A stretch of 64,000 nucleotides of DNA, from the NCBI GenBank assembly GCA_963820315.1, contig CAWFZK010000048.1, positions 54,307 through 118,306 of the forward strand, read 5' to 3'. Source of the DNA: JACVRW01 sp963820315 (lineage in GTDB: Bacteria; Actinomycetota; Thermoleophilia; Solirubrobacterales; Thermoleophilaceae). Shown one piece after another: positions 19,505 through 28,035 of the stretch (position 1 is its first letter; each line of letters opens with the position of its first letter). Made by a program: the position numbers and the translations under genes. The notes beneath the pieces are model-generated. The model searched no databases. It was not told where the DNA came from and saw nothing but the letters and a program-made list of their open reading frames with translations.

Positions 19505-20341
19505 ATGGTCGTCCGCGAGCGCGCCTACGCGAAGCTGAACCTGGTGCTCCAGGTCGGGCGGCCGCGTGCCGACGGGATGCACCCGCTCTGCTCGCTGTTC
19601 GCGTCGATCGAGCTCGCCGACGAGCTCGAGGGCGCTCCTGGGGAATTGGAGGAGGACAGCGTCGAGTGCGCGGGCGTCGCGGGCGAGAACCTCGCGCTCG
19701 GCGCTATCGCCGCCTTTCGCGAGCGCAGCGGCGGGCTGCCCGACGGGCCGGTACGCCTGCGGATCGACAAGCACATCCCGGTGGCCGCCGGCCTCGGAGG
19801 CGGCAGCGCCGACGCCGCCGCCGCGCTGCGGATCGTCAACCGCATGAGCGGGCTGCCGCTCGACACGGCCGCGCTCCGGGAGCTGGCCGCCGAGCTCGGC
19901 GCCGACGTTCCGAGCCAGGTCGAGCCCGGGCATGCGCTCGTGCAGGGGGTCGGCGAGCTGGTCGAGCCGCTCTCGCTGCCGGCGCTCGTCGCCGTGCTCG
20001 TCCCGAGCGCAGAGGGCCTTCGCACCGCCGAGGTATACGCGCAGCTCGACCGGCTGGGCGGCGGTCGCGAGCGGCTCGACCCGGAGTCGCTGCGCGGGCT
20101 CGCCGCCGGCGATCCGGACCGGCTCGGCGCGGGGGTCGAGAACGACCTCGAGCGCGCCGCGCTCGCGCTCCGCCCCGAGCTCGCCGCCACGCTCGCGCAG
20201 CTGCGCTCCGCCGGCGCTCTCGGCGCTGCGGTCAGCGGCTCCGGGCCGACCTGCTTCGGGCTGTTCGCCGAGCGCTCCGCCGCCGAGGCGGCGGCGTCCG
20301 GCATCCCCGGCGCGATCGTCAGCGCGCTGCGCGCAAACTGA
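19505..20341 (+). CDS. ispE: 4-diphosphocytidyl-2-C-methyl-D-erythritol kinase
   Basis: A 278-residue GHMP kinase that phosphorylates CDP-methylerythritol in the MEP isoprenoid pathway. The start VRERAYAKLNLVLQVGRPRAD, the ATP-binding loop VAAGLGGGSADAAAAL and the C-terminal AAVSGSGPTCFGLF are all diagnostic. ATG 19505 is 10 bases after the rsmA stop without a Shine-Dalgarno sequence; a TATCTA sequence overlaps the rsmA stop and could provide an internal leaderless promoter. Last of the metG-tatD-rsmA-ispE cluster. Confidence 0.95.
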   Translation: MVVRERAYAKLNLVLQVGRPRADGMHPLCSLFASIELADELEGAPGELEEDSVECAGVAGENLALGAIAAFRERSGGLPDGPVRLRIDKHIPVAAGLGGGSADAAAALRIVNRMSGLPLDTAALRELAAELGADVPSQVEPGHALVQGVGELVEPLSLPALVAVLVPSAEGLRTAEVYAQLDRLGGGRERLDPESLRGLAAGDPDRLGAGVENDLERAALALRPELAATLAQLRSAGALGAAVSGSGPTCFGLFAERSAAEAAASGIPGAIVSALRAN

Positions 20342-20379
20342 GCGCGGGCCGGCGCCGGGGCGGCACGGTCCGGCTTCCG

Positions 20380-20385
20380 TACCCT
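20380..20385 (+). promoter_or_regulatory. leaderless-type -10 element of the DedA-PAP2 gene
   Basis: TACCCT lies 9 bases before the ATG at 20395, in the same arrangement as several other genes here. Confidence 0.45.
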
Positions 20386-20394
20386 CACGCCTTC

Positions 20395-21984
20395 ATGCAC
20401 GCCCGCGAGATAATCGCCGCGGTCGCGGCAGTGCTGGTCGCGGCCTACGTCGTGTGGCGCTGGCGGCGGCTGTCGCTCGAGCGCAAGGGCCTCGGGATCG
20501 TGATCGCGCTCGGCCTGGGCATCTACGCGAGCGGCGTCCTCTCCGAGCTGCCCGACCCGAAGGAGGTGATCGGCGACATCGCCGAGGCGCTCGGCCCCTG
20601 GACCTACGCGCTCGTCGGCGTGCTGGCCTTCCTCGAGACGGGCGCCTTCGTCGGACTGGTGGCCCCGGGGGAGACGGTCGTGATCGCGGGCGGGGTGATC
20701 GCGGGCGAGGGCACGATCTCACTGCTGCCGCTGATCGCGATCGTCTGGATCTGCGCGATCGCAGGCGACACCACCAGCTTCTTCATCGGCCGCCGGCTCG
20801 GGCGCGGCTTTCTCGAGAAGCACGGCCCGCGGGTGAAGATCACCCACGAGCGCCTCGAGCAGGTGGAGGACTACTTCGATCGCCACGGCGGCAAGACGAT
20901 CCTGATCGGGCGTTTCATCGGCCTCGTGCGGGCGCTGGCCCCGTTCATCGCCGGCTCGTCCGGGCTCTCCTACAGGCGCTTCATCCCCTACAGCATCATC
21001 GGCACCGGCCTCTGGGCGACGGTCTTCTGCGTGCTCGGCTACATCTTCTGGCGCTCCTTCGACCGGGTGGCGCACTATGCCGGCCAGGCGATCTTCGGCT
21101 TCGGCGTGACCGTGGCCGTGATCGTCGGGATCGTCGTCGCCTACAAGCGCCGCGCCGAGATCAAGAAGTGGCTGCTCGGCCACGAGAGCCATCCGCTCGT
21201 GAAGCCGCTGTTCGTGGTTGGCCGGCCGGTGTATCGCAAGCTGCTTCGGCCGGCCTACGACGCGGTGGCCCCGGAGCTGCGCTTCCTCTGGAACCGCGTG
21301 ACGCCGGGCGACCTGGGGCTGGAGCTGTCGACGGCGGTCGCGGTCGCCGGGGTGGGGATCTTCGTCTTCGTCCTCTACGTCGTCGAGCTGTCGGGCGACC
21401 TCGGGCCGACTCCGCTCGACACGGAGCTGCTCGACCTCGCCGACACGCTCTACAACGCGGCGCTGGCCGACGTGGCGGAGGTCGTGGGCGCGTTCGGCGC
21501 GCTTCCGACCGTGCTGGCGTTCGTGGCCGCCACCTCGATCCTGCTGATCGTCTACAGCCGCTGGACGGATTTGATCGTGCTGGTGGCCGGGATGGGGCTC
21601 ATCTACGCCGCGGTGCACATCGCCAAGGACGCGATCGACCGTCCGCGGCCGCCCGATCCGCTCGTCGAGACCTCGCTGTCGTCCTTCCCGAGCGGCCACG
21701 CCGCCTACGCGACCGCCTGGATCGCCGTGGCGCTGATCCTCACGCGCCGGCTCGGGTTGGCGGCCAACGCGGCGCTCGCGACGATCGCGATCGTGCTCGC
21801 GGCCGCGATCGGCCTCTCGCGCATCTACCTGCGCACGCACTACTGGTCGGACGTCGCCGCGGGCTGGGGGATCGGTTGCGGGATCTTTGCGTCGCTGGCG
21901 GTGATCGCGATGGTCGTCAACTACGTGCGCCACAATGGCGGGCGGCACGAGCCGGAGCCGCCGCTCGTGCGCGCCGAGCAATGA
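20395..21984 (+). CDS. DedA-PAP2 fusion membrane protein (lipid-carrier flippase plus phosphatase)
   Basis: A 529-residue polytopic membrane protein. Residues about 60-230 form a DedA domain: FLETGAFVGLVAPGETVVIAGG, then GRRLGRGFLEKHGPRVKI and GRFIGLVRALAPFIAGSSG with the conserved acidic and Arg residues. After a linker, residues about 320-510 form a PAP2 phosphatase domain with KDAIDRPRP, SSFPSGHAAYATAW and SRIYLRTHYWSDV. DedA proteins move undecaprenyl phosphate across the membrane, and PAP2 enzymes dephosphorylate undecaprenyl pyrophosphate or other lipid phosphates. A combined carrier-recycling role is therefore a sound inference. The stop overlaps the next small gene. Confidence 0.9.
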   Translation: MHAREIIAAVAAVLVAAYVVWRWRRLSLERKGLGIVIALGLGIYASGVLSELPDPKEVIGDIAEALGPWTYALVGVLAFLETGAFVGLVAPGETVVIAGGVIAGEGTISLLPLIAIVWICAIAGDTTSFFIGRRLGRGFLEKHGPRVKITHERLEQVEDYFDRHGGKTILIGRFIGLVRALAPFIAGSSGLSYRRFIPYSIIGTGLWATVFCVLGYIFWRSFDRVAHYAGQAIFGFGVTVAVIVGIVVAYKRRAEIKKWLLGHESHPLVKPLFVVGRPVYRKLLRPAYDAVAPELRFLWNRVTPGDLGLELSTAVAVAGVGIFVFVLYVVELSGDLGPTPLDTELLDLADTLYNAALADVAEVVGAFGALPTVLAFVAATSILLIVYSRWTDLIVLVAGMGLIYAAVHIAKDAIDRPRPPDPLVETSLSSFPSGHAAYATAWIAVALILTRRLGLAANAALATIAIVLAAAIGLSRIYLRTHYWSDVAAGWGIGCGIFASLAVIAMVVNYVRHNGGRHEPEPPLVRAEQ

Positions 21985-22205
21985 ACCTCGATCTGACCAA
22001 CACCGAGATCGCCATCGCGCTCGCAGGCGGCCTCGTCCTGGCCTGTTACGTGCTGCTGATCCTGATCCCGGCCTGGCGCTGCTACGGGCGTGTCTGGGAG
22101 AAAATCGCCGCCAGCTTCCTGACGCTGTTCGTCCTCGCGACGCTGCTCGGCATCGGAACGGCGATCGGGCTGGCCGTCGTCTGGACCTACGACACGTACG
22201 CGTAA
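21981..22205 (+). CDS. small two-helix membrane protein
   Basis: A 74-residue protein whose ATG overlaps the stop of the DedA-PAP2 gene (ATGA), so the two are translationally coupled. It has two hydrophobic segments, about residues 9-31 and 44-68, joined by WRCYGRVWEK. No enzymatic motif. It may be a small accessory subunit of the DedA-PAP2 protein. The coding frame is supported by codon use and by the tight overlap; I do not recognise a named family. Confidence 0.65.
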   Translation: MNLDLTNTEIAIALAGGLVLACYVLLILIPAWRCYGRVWEKIAASFLTLFVLATLLGIGTAIGLAVVWTYDTYA

Positions 22206-22251
22206 GCGCGCAAAATGCGTCTCTCCCGGCCCGCGAGCGGAGGGGCGTCGA

Positions 22252-22257
22252 TACGAT
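22252..22257 (+). promoter_or_regulatory. leaderless-type -10 element of the PucR regulator
   Basis: TACGAT is followed after exactly 6 bases by the ATG at 22264. With this spacing the transcript would begin at the A of the start codon. Confidence 0.6.
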
Positions 22258-22263
22258 CGTTCG

Positions 22264-23520
22264 ATGGCCGCAGGCCGTCAATCTCTGGGCGCGGTCGCCC
22301 AGCCCGGCTCGTTCCTGGAGGCGCTCGACGCGGTCTCCGAGGCCGTCGAGTCCGGTGCCGGGCTGCCCTCGGTCACGCGCGCGGCGGGCCGGGCGCTCGA
22401 TGCGAGCGTGATCGTGCTCGACGCGGCGAGCAGCGTGCTGGCGGTGGCCTGCTCCTCGCCCGAGGACGAGCGCGCCGTCATGGCGCGCGAGGCCGGCACC
22501 GAGACCGTCGAGCTGCTCGTGGCCGAGGTGGCCGTCGGCCAGCTGCGCTTCCGTCCACGCAGCGAGCCGCCGCCCGCCGCGCTGCTGCGGCTCGTCGGCA
22601 ACCTGATCGGCCTCGAGCTCGAGCGCGCCAAGGCGCCCGAGCGTGCCAGCGAGGAGGCCGTCGGCGACTTCCTGGGCGACCTGCTTGCGCGCCGCATCAC
22701 CGACCGCGAGAACATCTCGGCGCGCTCGGCCGAGCTCGGCTGCGACCTGTCGGACGGCGCAACCGCACTGGTCGTGCGCGCCCGCCCGCAACATCCGGAA
22801 GAGGGCGATTGGCGGGCGCGGGTGCTGACGCTCGCCGAGCGCGGCGCGCGCGCCCTCGAGCGCGGCTCGCTCGCGGCGCTCGTCGACGCGGGCTGGGTCG
22901 GCACGCACGGCTCCGAGCGCGAGCTCGTGATCCTCATCCCGGGCAGCGCGGGGCGCCGTGTTGCGGCCGCCGTCTACCGCGAGCTCGAGGCGAGCCTCGC
23001 CGGGTTCCTGATCACCGTCGCGCGCTCGCGCCACACGAGCGATCCGGCCGACCTCCACCGCGCCGGCGCCGAGGCGCTGCTGGCGGCCAACGTCGCCGAG
23101 GCGCGCGGCCTCGCGGAGCTCTCCTTCGAGGAGACCGGCGCCTACCGCCTGCTGCTGCCCGCGATGAGCGAGGACCCCGGGGAGCTGCGCGGCTTCTACG
23201 ACGAGACGGTCGCGCCGCTCGTGAGCTACGACGAGCAGTACGAGACCGAGCTGGTGCGCACGCTCGAGTCGTTCCTCGACGCGGACGGCAACGTCGCGCG
23301 GACCGCCGAGCGCCTCTTCACTCACCGCCACACGATCCGCTACCGGCTCGAGCGCGTGCGCGAGCTGACCTCGCTCGACGTGTCCTCGACCGACGGCCGC
23401 GAGCGCCTGTCGCTCGGCCTCAAGGCGATGCGCGTGCTCGGCATCGTCCCGCCCGGCGGTCCCACCCAGGAGAAGGGGACCGAGGCCGGCCGTGTGCCAC
23501 GGGGGCACAAGGACCGCTGA
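22264..23520 (+). CDS. PucR/CdaR-family transcriptional regulator
   Basis: A 418-residue protein. The N-terminal half resembles a GAF-like sensor (residues about 25-130). A GGDEF-like fold follows in the middle, as in the CdaR/PucR group. The C-terminal PucR helix-turn-helix (HTH_30) reads LESFLDADGNVARTAERLFTHRHTIRYRLERV, where the RHTIRYRL helix is the family hallmark. Members regulate purine, sugar-acid or amino-acid catabolism in response to small molecules. The gene stands alone, so its target cannot be named. It is convergent with tRNA-Gln, which begins 10 bases past the stop. Confidence 0.88.
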   Translation: MAAGRQSLGAVAQPGSFLEALDAVSEAVESGAGLPSVTRAAGRALDASVIVLDAASSVLAVACSSPEDERAVMAREAGTETVELLVAEVAVGQLRFRPRSEPPPAALLRLVGNLIGLELERAKAPERASEEAVGDFLGDLLARRITDRENISARSAELGCDLSDGATALVVRARPQHPEEGDWRARVLTLAERGARALERGSLAALVDAGWVGTHGSERELVILIPGSAGRRVAAAVYRELEASLAGFLITVARSRHTSDPADLHRAGAEALLAANVAEARGLAELSFEETGAYRLLLPAMSEDPGELRGFYDETVAPLVSYDEQYETELVRTLESFLDADGNVARTAERLFTHRHTIRYRLERVRELTSLDVSSTDGRERLSLGLKAMRVLGIVPPGGPTQEKGTEAGRVPRGHKDR

Positions 23521-23529
23521 TCCTCCTTA

Positions 23530-23601
23530 CTGGGGGGGAGGGACTCGAACCCCCGTTCCCGGGACCAAAACCCGGTGTCCTGCCAGCTGGACGACCCCCC
23601 A
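23530..23601 (-). tRNA. tRNA-Gln (anticodon TTG)
   Basis: A 72-base cloverleaf on the minus strand. The 7-bp acceptor stem is TGGGGGG with CCCCCCA, the anticodon stem is CCGGG/CCCGG with loop TTTTGGT giving anticodon TTG, and the T arm contains GTTCGAGTC. The discriminator base is G and CCA is not encoded. TACGCT upstream on the minus strand (12 bases from the 5' end) would serve as -10. Confidence 0.95.
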
Positions 23602-23612
23602 AAGTCGGGCCT

Positions 23613-23651
23613 GAGCGTAGCCGCTGCAGAGCCGCTCCGGTCGCTACGCTC
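23613..23651. promoter_or_regulatory. divergent promoter with inverted -10 repeats between tRNA-Gln and glmU
   Basis: GAGCGTAGC at 23613-23621 and GCTACGCTC at 23643-23651 form a perfect 9-base inverted repeat. Each half contains a TACGCT hexamer facing outward: rightward, TACGCT (23645-23650) is 9 bases before the glmU ATG; leftward, it serves tRNA-Gln. Confidence 0.55.
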
Positions 23652-23659
23652 ACGAGCCC

Positions 23660-25033
23660 ATGGCCGAGTCCTTCACGGTCCTGATCATGGCCGCCGGCCA
23701 TGGAACGCGCATGCACTCGCACCTCCCCAAGGTGCTGCACCGCGTCTGCGGCAAGCCGATGGTCGAGTGGGTCGCCGATGCCGCGCGGGAGGCGGGCGCC
23801 GAGCACGTGCTGTGCGTCGTCCGGCCGGGCGAGGGCGTGGCCGACATGCTTCCCGACGGGATCGAGCCGGTCGAGCAGCACGAGGGCGAGGGAACGGCCG
23901 CGGCCGTGCTCGCGGCGCGCGGGACGATCGAGAGCGGGTCGCTCGTGATTCTCTCGGGTGACCAGCCGCTCGTCACCGCGGAGCAGATCGCCGGTCTGCG
24001 CGCGGCGCAGCACGCCGAAGGAGCCGCCGCGACGCTGCTCACGACCGATCAGCTCGACCCCGCCGGCTACGGCCGCATCGTGCGCGACGGCGATGGACGC
24101 TTCAAGGAGATCGTCGAGACCAAGCGAACGGAGGGCCTCCCGAGCGCGGTGCTCGCGATCCGCGAGGTCAACCTGGGCACCTACGCCTTCGATACGGCGG
24201 CGCTCTTCACGGCGCTCGACGAGGTCGGCTTGACCGACGGCGAGCTCTATCTCACCGGCGCCCTGCCGGCCCTGGTGGGCCGCGGGCGGGTGGTCACGAC
24301 ATACGCCACGGACGATGCCGCCATTGCGCTCGGGGTGAACGACCGGGCGGGGCTGATGCAGGTCGAGGAGAGCGCCCAGCGCCGCATCCTCGAGGCTCAC
24401 GCCCGCGCGGGCGTGACCTTTCTGCAACCGGCGACGACGCGCGTCGAGGCGCACGTGACGATCGGCGAGGACACCACGATCGGCCCCGGCGTGAGCTTGC
24501 TCGGCTCGACGCGCGTGGCCGAGGGCTGCGAGATCGGGCCGCACACGACGCTCCAGGACGCGAGAGTGGGTGACGCCGCCACGGTCCGGCAGTCCTACGT
24601 GATCGAGGCTGAGATCGGCCCGAGCGCCATTATCGGGCCGTTCTCGTACCTGCGGCCCGGCACCGTGGTGGGCGAGGGCGCCAAGGTCGGCGCCTTCGTC
24701 GAGGTCAAGAACTCCAACATCGGAGCCGGCGCGAAGGTCCCGCACCTCTCCTACATCGGCGACAGCGACGTGGGCGAGAACGCCAACCTCGGCGCCAGCA
24801 CGATCACCGCGAACTACGACGGGCGCGAGAAGCACCGCACGAAGATCGGAAAGAGCGCGAAGACCGGCGTTCACACCTCGCTCGTCGCCCCCGTGGACGT
24901 CGGCGATCGGTCGTACACTGGGGCCGGATCGGTCATCACGGGCGACATCCCCGAGGGAGCGCTCGGGATCGCCCGGGAGAGGCAGAAAAACGTGGAGGGT
25001 TACGCGGACCGCGTGGAGGAGGACCCGCAATGA
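23660..25033 (+). CDS. glmU: bifunctional UDP-GlcNAc pyrophosphorylase / GlcN-1-P acetyltransferase
   Basis: A 457-residue enzyme making UDP-N-acetylglucosamine for peptidoglycan. The N-terminal uridyltransferase domain starts with LIMAAGHGTRMHSHLPKVLH (nucleotide-binding loop) and contains LILSGDQPLV and GYGRIVR. The C-terminal left-handed beta-helix of hexapeptide repeats runs from about residue 255, with the acetyltransferase segment VEVKNSNIGAGAKVPHLSYI and the GASTITANYDG loop. Length is normal. The ATG has a TACGCT element 9 bases upstream. The TGA overlaps the ATG of prs by 4 bases, the usual glmU-prs operon. Confidence 0.97.
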   Translation: MAESFTVLIMAAGHGTRMHSHLPKVLHRVCGKPMVEWVADAAREAGAEHVLCVVRPGEGVADMLPDGIEPVEQHEGEGTAAAVLAARGTIESGSLVILSGDQPLVTAEQIAGLRAAQHAEGAAATLLTTDQLDPAGYGRIVRDGDGRFKEIVETKRTEGLPSAVLAIREVNLGTYAFDTAALFTALDEVGLTDGELYLTGALPALVGRGRVVTTYATDDAAIALGVNDRAGLMQVEESAQRRILEAHARAGVTFLQPATTRVEAHVTIGEDTTIGPGVSLLGSTRVAEGCEIGPHTTLQDARVGDAATVRQSYVIEAEIGPSAIIGPFSYLRPGTVVGEGAKVGAFVEVKNSNIGAGAKVPHLSYIGDSDVGENANLGASTITANYDGREKHRTKIGKSAKTGVHTSLVAPVDVGDRSYTGAGSVITGDIPEGALGIARERQKNVEGYADRVEEDPQ

Positions 25034-26064
25034 GCAAGCTCCTCGAGACGGCCACTGCTCCGGCGCTCTCGTCGAGCATCCACGCCGGCTACGAGAAGAG
25101 GCTGATGATCACCGCCGGCCGGGCGAGCCGGGAGCTCGGCGGCAGGATCGCGGAGAAGCTGGGCCTGGGGCTCACCGACGCCGGCCTCAAGACGTTCGCC
25201 GACGGCGAGGTGTACTGCCGCTACGCCGAGTCGATCCGCGGGGCCGACCTCTTCATCGTGCAGTCGATCTGCGGCTCCGAGCGCGAGGGCCTGACGGTCA
25301 ACGACGCGCTCTGGGAGCTCCTGCTCATGATCGATGCGGCGAAGCACGCCTCCGCGCACCGCATCGTCGCGGTCGCCCCCTGGTACGGCTACTCGCGGCA
25401 GGACAAGAAGTCCGCGCCTCGTGAGCCCAACTCGGCCCGGCTGGTCGCGAACGTGCTCGAGACCGCCGGCGCCGACCGGCTCGTGACGATGGACCTCCAT
25501 GCCGGTCAGATCCAGGGCTTCTTCTCGAGGCCCGTCGATCACATGACCGCCATGCCGATCCTCACCCAGTTCGTGCAGGACCGGCTCGGCGACCAGGAGC
25601 TCGTGATCATCGCCCCGGACGCCGGGCGCGTGAAGCTCGTCCGCAAGTTCGCCCAGAAGGTCGGCGCGCCCTACGCGCTCATGGAGAAGGAGCGCCCGGC
25701 CCAGCAGGTCGCCGAGATCGGCTACGTGATCGGCGACGTCAAGGGCAAGACCGCCGTCATCGTCGACGACATCATCGGGACCGGCAGCACGCTCAGCGCA
25801 GCGGCGCAGACGGTGCTCGACGAGGGCGCGGAGCGCGTGTTCGCGGTCGCCACGCACGGGCTCTTCTCGGGACGGGCCTACGAGATCCTGGAGAGCGGCC
25901 CGCTGTCCGGGATCGTCGTGACAGACACCGTGCCGCTGCGCGAGGGCGCCCCCGAGCTCGTCACGCAGCTGACCTGCGCGGACATCCTGGAGGACTCGAT
26001 CCGTCGCATCTTCGTCGACGACTCCGTGTCGGAGATCTTCGCCGGCGAGAACCAGCTCTTCTGA
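25030..26064 (+). CDS. prs: ribose-phosphate pyrophosphokinase
   Basis: A 344-residue enzyme making PRPP from ribose 5-phosphate and ATP, feeding nucleotide, His and Trp synthesis. The PRPP-binding loop is AVIVDDIIGTGSTLSAAA; the FADGEVYCRYAESIRGADLF and YGYSRQDKKSAPREP blocks carry the ATP and catalytic loops; MDLHAGQIQGFFSRPVDH is the family signature. An N-terminal extension of about 20 residues precedes the usual start at RLMITAGRASRELG. It is coupled to glmU through the ATGA overlap. Confidence 0.97.
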   Translation: MSKLLETATAPALSSSIHAGYEKRLMITAGRASRELGGRIAEKLGLGLTDAGLKTFADGEVYCRYAESIRGADLFIVQSICGSEREGLTVNDALWELLLMIDAAKHASAHRIVAVAPWYGYSRQDKKSAPREPNSARLVANVLETAGADRLVTMDLHAGQIQGFFSRPVDHMTAMPILTQFVQDRLGDQELVIIAPDAGRVKLVRKFAQKVGAPYALMEKERPAQQVAEIGYVIGDVKGKTAVIVDDIIGTGSTLSAAAQTVLDEGAERVFAVATHGLFSGRAYEILESGPLSGIVVTDTVPLREGAPELVTQLTCADILEDSIRRIFVDDSVSEIFAGENQLF

Positions 26065-26071
26065 GCGGCCC

Positions 26072-26524
26072 GTGTACGAGCTCTATCTGGCGGCCCACAT
26101 CCTCTGTGCCGTGCTCTGGGTGGGCGGCGGCGTGTCCGTGCACATCCTCGGGCGCTGGATCTCGCGCGAGGGCGATCCCGAGCGGATGGTCGCCTTCAAC
26201 CGCGATGCGGTGAAGCTCGGCAACGTGTTCTACGCCCCGCTGGCGATCGTCCTGATCGTCGCGGGCGTCCTGCTCGTCGAGGAGGTCGGCTACGAGTACA
26301 GCGACCTCTGGATCTCGCTGGGCTTCCTGGGCTGGCTCTTCAGCCTCGTCGTCGGCCTCGGCTTCTACCCGCAGCAGGGCCGCAGGATCGAGGCGGCGAT
26401 CACGGCCGAGGGCGCCACCTCGGAGGTCGCGCAGGCGGGCATCCAGCGCATCCTGCTCGTCAACTCGATCGAGGTGCTGGTGCTCGTGCTCGTCGTGATC
26501 GACATGGCGGTCAAGCCGGGCTGA
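26072..26524 (+). CDS. DUF2269-type integral membrane protein
   Basis: A 150-residue protein with four hydrophobic segments (about residues 3-24, 51-71, 80-100 and 126-147). The N-terminal YLAAHILCAVLWVGGGVSVH with HxxxxxxWxGG pattern is the hallmark of DUF2269/YndJ-like small membrane proteins that may bind haem through His. It starts at GTG 7 bases after prs and is probably cotranscribed. Function unknown. Confidence 0.75.
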   Translation: MYELYLAAHILCAVLWVGGGVSVHILGRWISREGDPERMVAFNRDAVKLGNVFYAPLAIVLIVAGVLLVEEVGYEYSDLWISLGFLGWLFSLVVGLGFYPQQGRRIEAAITAEGATSEVAQAGIQRILLVNSIEVLVLVLVVIDMAVKPG

Positions 26525-26533
26525 GCTCGCGGC

Positions 26534-27970
26534 TCAGGGCTCGGAGGACGGGCCCGCCGCCCGGCGCGTCGCCGCGGAGCGCCCGAGCCGCGCCCGCACC
26601 CAGGCCTGCTCGCGGCCGCCGAGCTCGGTCGCGGGCGGCTCGCCGAACCACCACTCGCGCCCGATCCGGTGCCAGTTGCGCGTGGCGTTCAGCTGCCCGA
26701 GCACGGCCAGCACGCCGGACTCCATGCGCCTGCCCATCAGCTCGTTGGCGGGCAGGTTCTCGCGCCGCATGAGCCGGTAGAACGAGGAGCGCGGATCCGA
26801 AACCGCGGTGATCGCCTCCATCACGCGGGCGGAGTCGATCGTGACCTCGCGGTCCTCCATGTACCAGCCGCCGATCGCGCGCACGTGCTCCATGAGCAGC
26901 TCGGCGTCGACCTTGCGCGGCTGGTTCAGGAAGCCGAGGTCGTGGAGCGCGACCCGCAGCTCCTCGGGGTCGTCGTCGAATACGGCCTTGAGCGCCGCGA
27001 TCTCGAGCTCGATCTGGTCGCTGTCGAGCTGCTTCGTCATGCCGTAGTCGAGGAACGCGACGCGTCCGTCGGGCAGCAGCAGGTAGTTGCCGGGATGGGC
27101 GTCGGCGTTGAAGTGCTGCAGGTGGTAGATCGAGCCGAAGCAGAAGCGGAAGACGATCTCGCCGAAGCGGTCGCGCTCCTCCTGCGGCAGCGCGCGCACC
27201 TCTTCGAAGCCCGCGCCGTCGACCCACTCGCTGACGAGGATCCGCTCCGTCGAGAGCCGCGTCACGACGTCGGGGACGAAGATGAACGGGTGACCGCGGT
27301 AGCCGCGCGCGAAGGCGCGCTGCGACTGCGCCTCGAGCTCGTAGTCGAGCTCCTCCATGACGCGCTCCTTCAGCTCCGCCGCGGCAGCGCCGGCGTCGAG
27401 GCCCGGGGCGAACGCCTTGGCCATCCGCAGAATCAGCCCGGCGTTCTGCATGTCGGACGCGATCGCGCGGGCCACACCCGGGTACTGCACCTTCACGGCG
27501 ACGCGCCGCCCGTCCGGCAGCACGGCGCGGTGCACCTGGCCGATCGACGCAGCCGCCGCGGCCTCGTGCTCGACGTCCTCGAACAGCTCCTCGACGGGCT
27601 CGGCCCACTCCTCGTCCATCACGGCGCGCACCTTCTCCCAGGGCATCGGCGGCGCCGTCGAGCGCAGCGAGGCGAGCTGCTCCTGGTAGAGCTCGCGGTA
27701 CTCGGGCGGGAGGAACTCCGTGTCGATGAAGGAGGCGAGCTGACCGACCTTCATGGCGGCCCCCTTCATGCGCCCGAGCGTTTCGACCATGCGCTCGGCG
27801 GACTCGAGATGGCGCTGCTCGAGCGCCTCGGACGCCTGCTCGGGGGAGCGCGCGAGGTTGGCGGCGCGCGTTCCCGCGTAGCGGGCACCCTGCGAGCCGA
27901 CGACCGATCCGACCTGGGCCGTGCGGCGAATCCTGCCGGTGGGGATCGAGCTGTCCTCACGGGGCGCCAC
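26534..27970 (-). CDS. ABC1/AarF/UbiB family atypical kinase
   Basis: About 478 residues. The family motifs are KxGQ in MKVGQLASF, the Ala-rich AAAAASIGQVH loop that replaces the P-loop, the lysine in VAVKVQYPGV, and the catalytic region HPGNYLLLPDGRVAFLDYG. Members are ATPases or kinases linked to isoprenoid-lipid metabolism. The longest frame starts at 28015, but I prefer GTG 27970: TACTCT lies exactly 6 bases upstream, and the N-terminus then reads VAPREDSSIPTGRIRRTAQVG, as in other members. The gene is divergent from rplY with 65 bases between starts. Confidence 0.9.
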   Translation of the reverse strand: MAPREDSSIPTGRIRRTAQVGSVVGSQGARYAGTRAANLARSPEQASEALEQRHLESAERMVETLGRMKGAAMKVGQLASFIDTEFLPPEYRELYQEQLASLRSTAPPMPWEKVRAVMDEEWAEPVEELFEDVEHEAAAAASIGQVHRAVLPDGRRVAVKVQYPGVARAIASDMQNAGLILRMAKAFAPGLDAGAAAAELKERVMEELDYELEAQSQRAFARGYRGHPFIFVPDVVTRLSTERILVSEWVDGAGFEEVRALPQEERDRFGEIVFRFCFGSIYHLQHFNADAHPGNYLLLPDGRVAFLDYGMTKQLDSDQIELEIAALKAVFDDDPEELRVALHDLGFLNQPRKVDAELLMEHVRAIGGWYMEDREVTIDSARVMEAITAVSDPRSSFYRLMRRENLPANELMGRRMESGVLAVLGQLNATRNWHRIGREWWFGEPPATELGGREQAWVRARLGRSAATRRAAGPSSEP

Positions 27971-27976
27971 AGAGCC

Positions 27977-27982
27977 AGAGTA
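27977..27982 (-). promoter_or_regulatory. leaderless-type -10 element of the ABC1 kinase
   Basis: On the minus strand TACTCT is followed by 6 bases and the GTG at 27970. It lies inside the longest possible frame of the gene, which argues that the longer start is wrong. Confidence 0.5.
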
Positions 27983-28018
27983 CGCACGCAGCGGGCGGAC
28001 CGGTGCCAGCTGCATCGC

Positions 28019-28024
28019 TACACT
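28019..28024 (+). promoter_or_regulatory. -10-like element of rplY
   Basis: TACACT lies 11 bases before the rplY ATG, slightly further than at the other genes, allowing a 5' leader of about 4-5 bases. Confidence 0.4.
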
Positions 28025-28035
28025 GGCCAGCCGTC

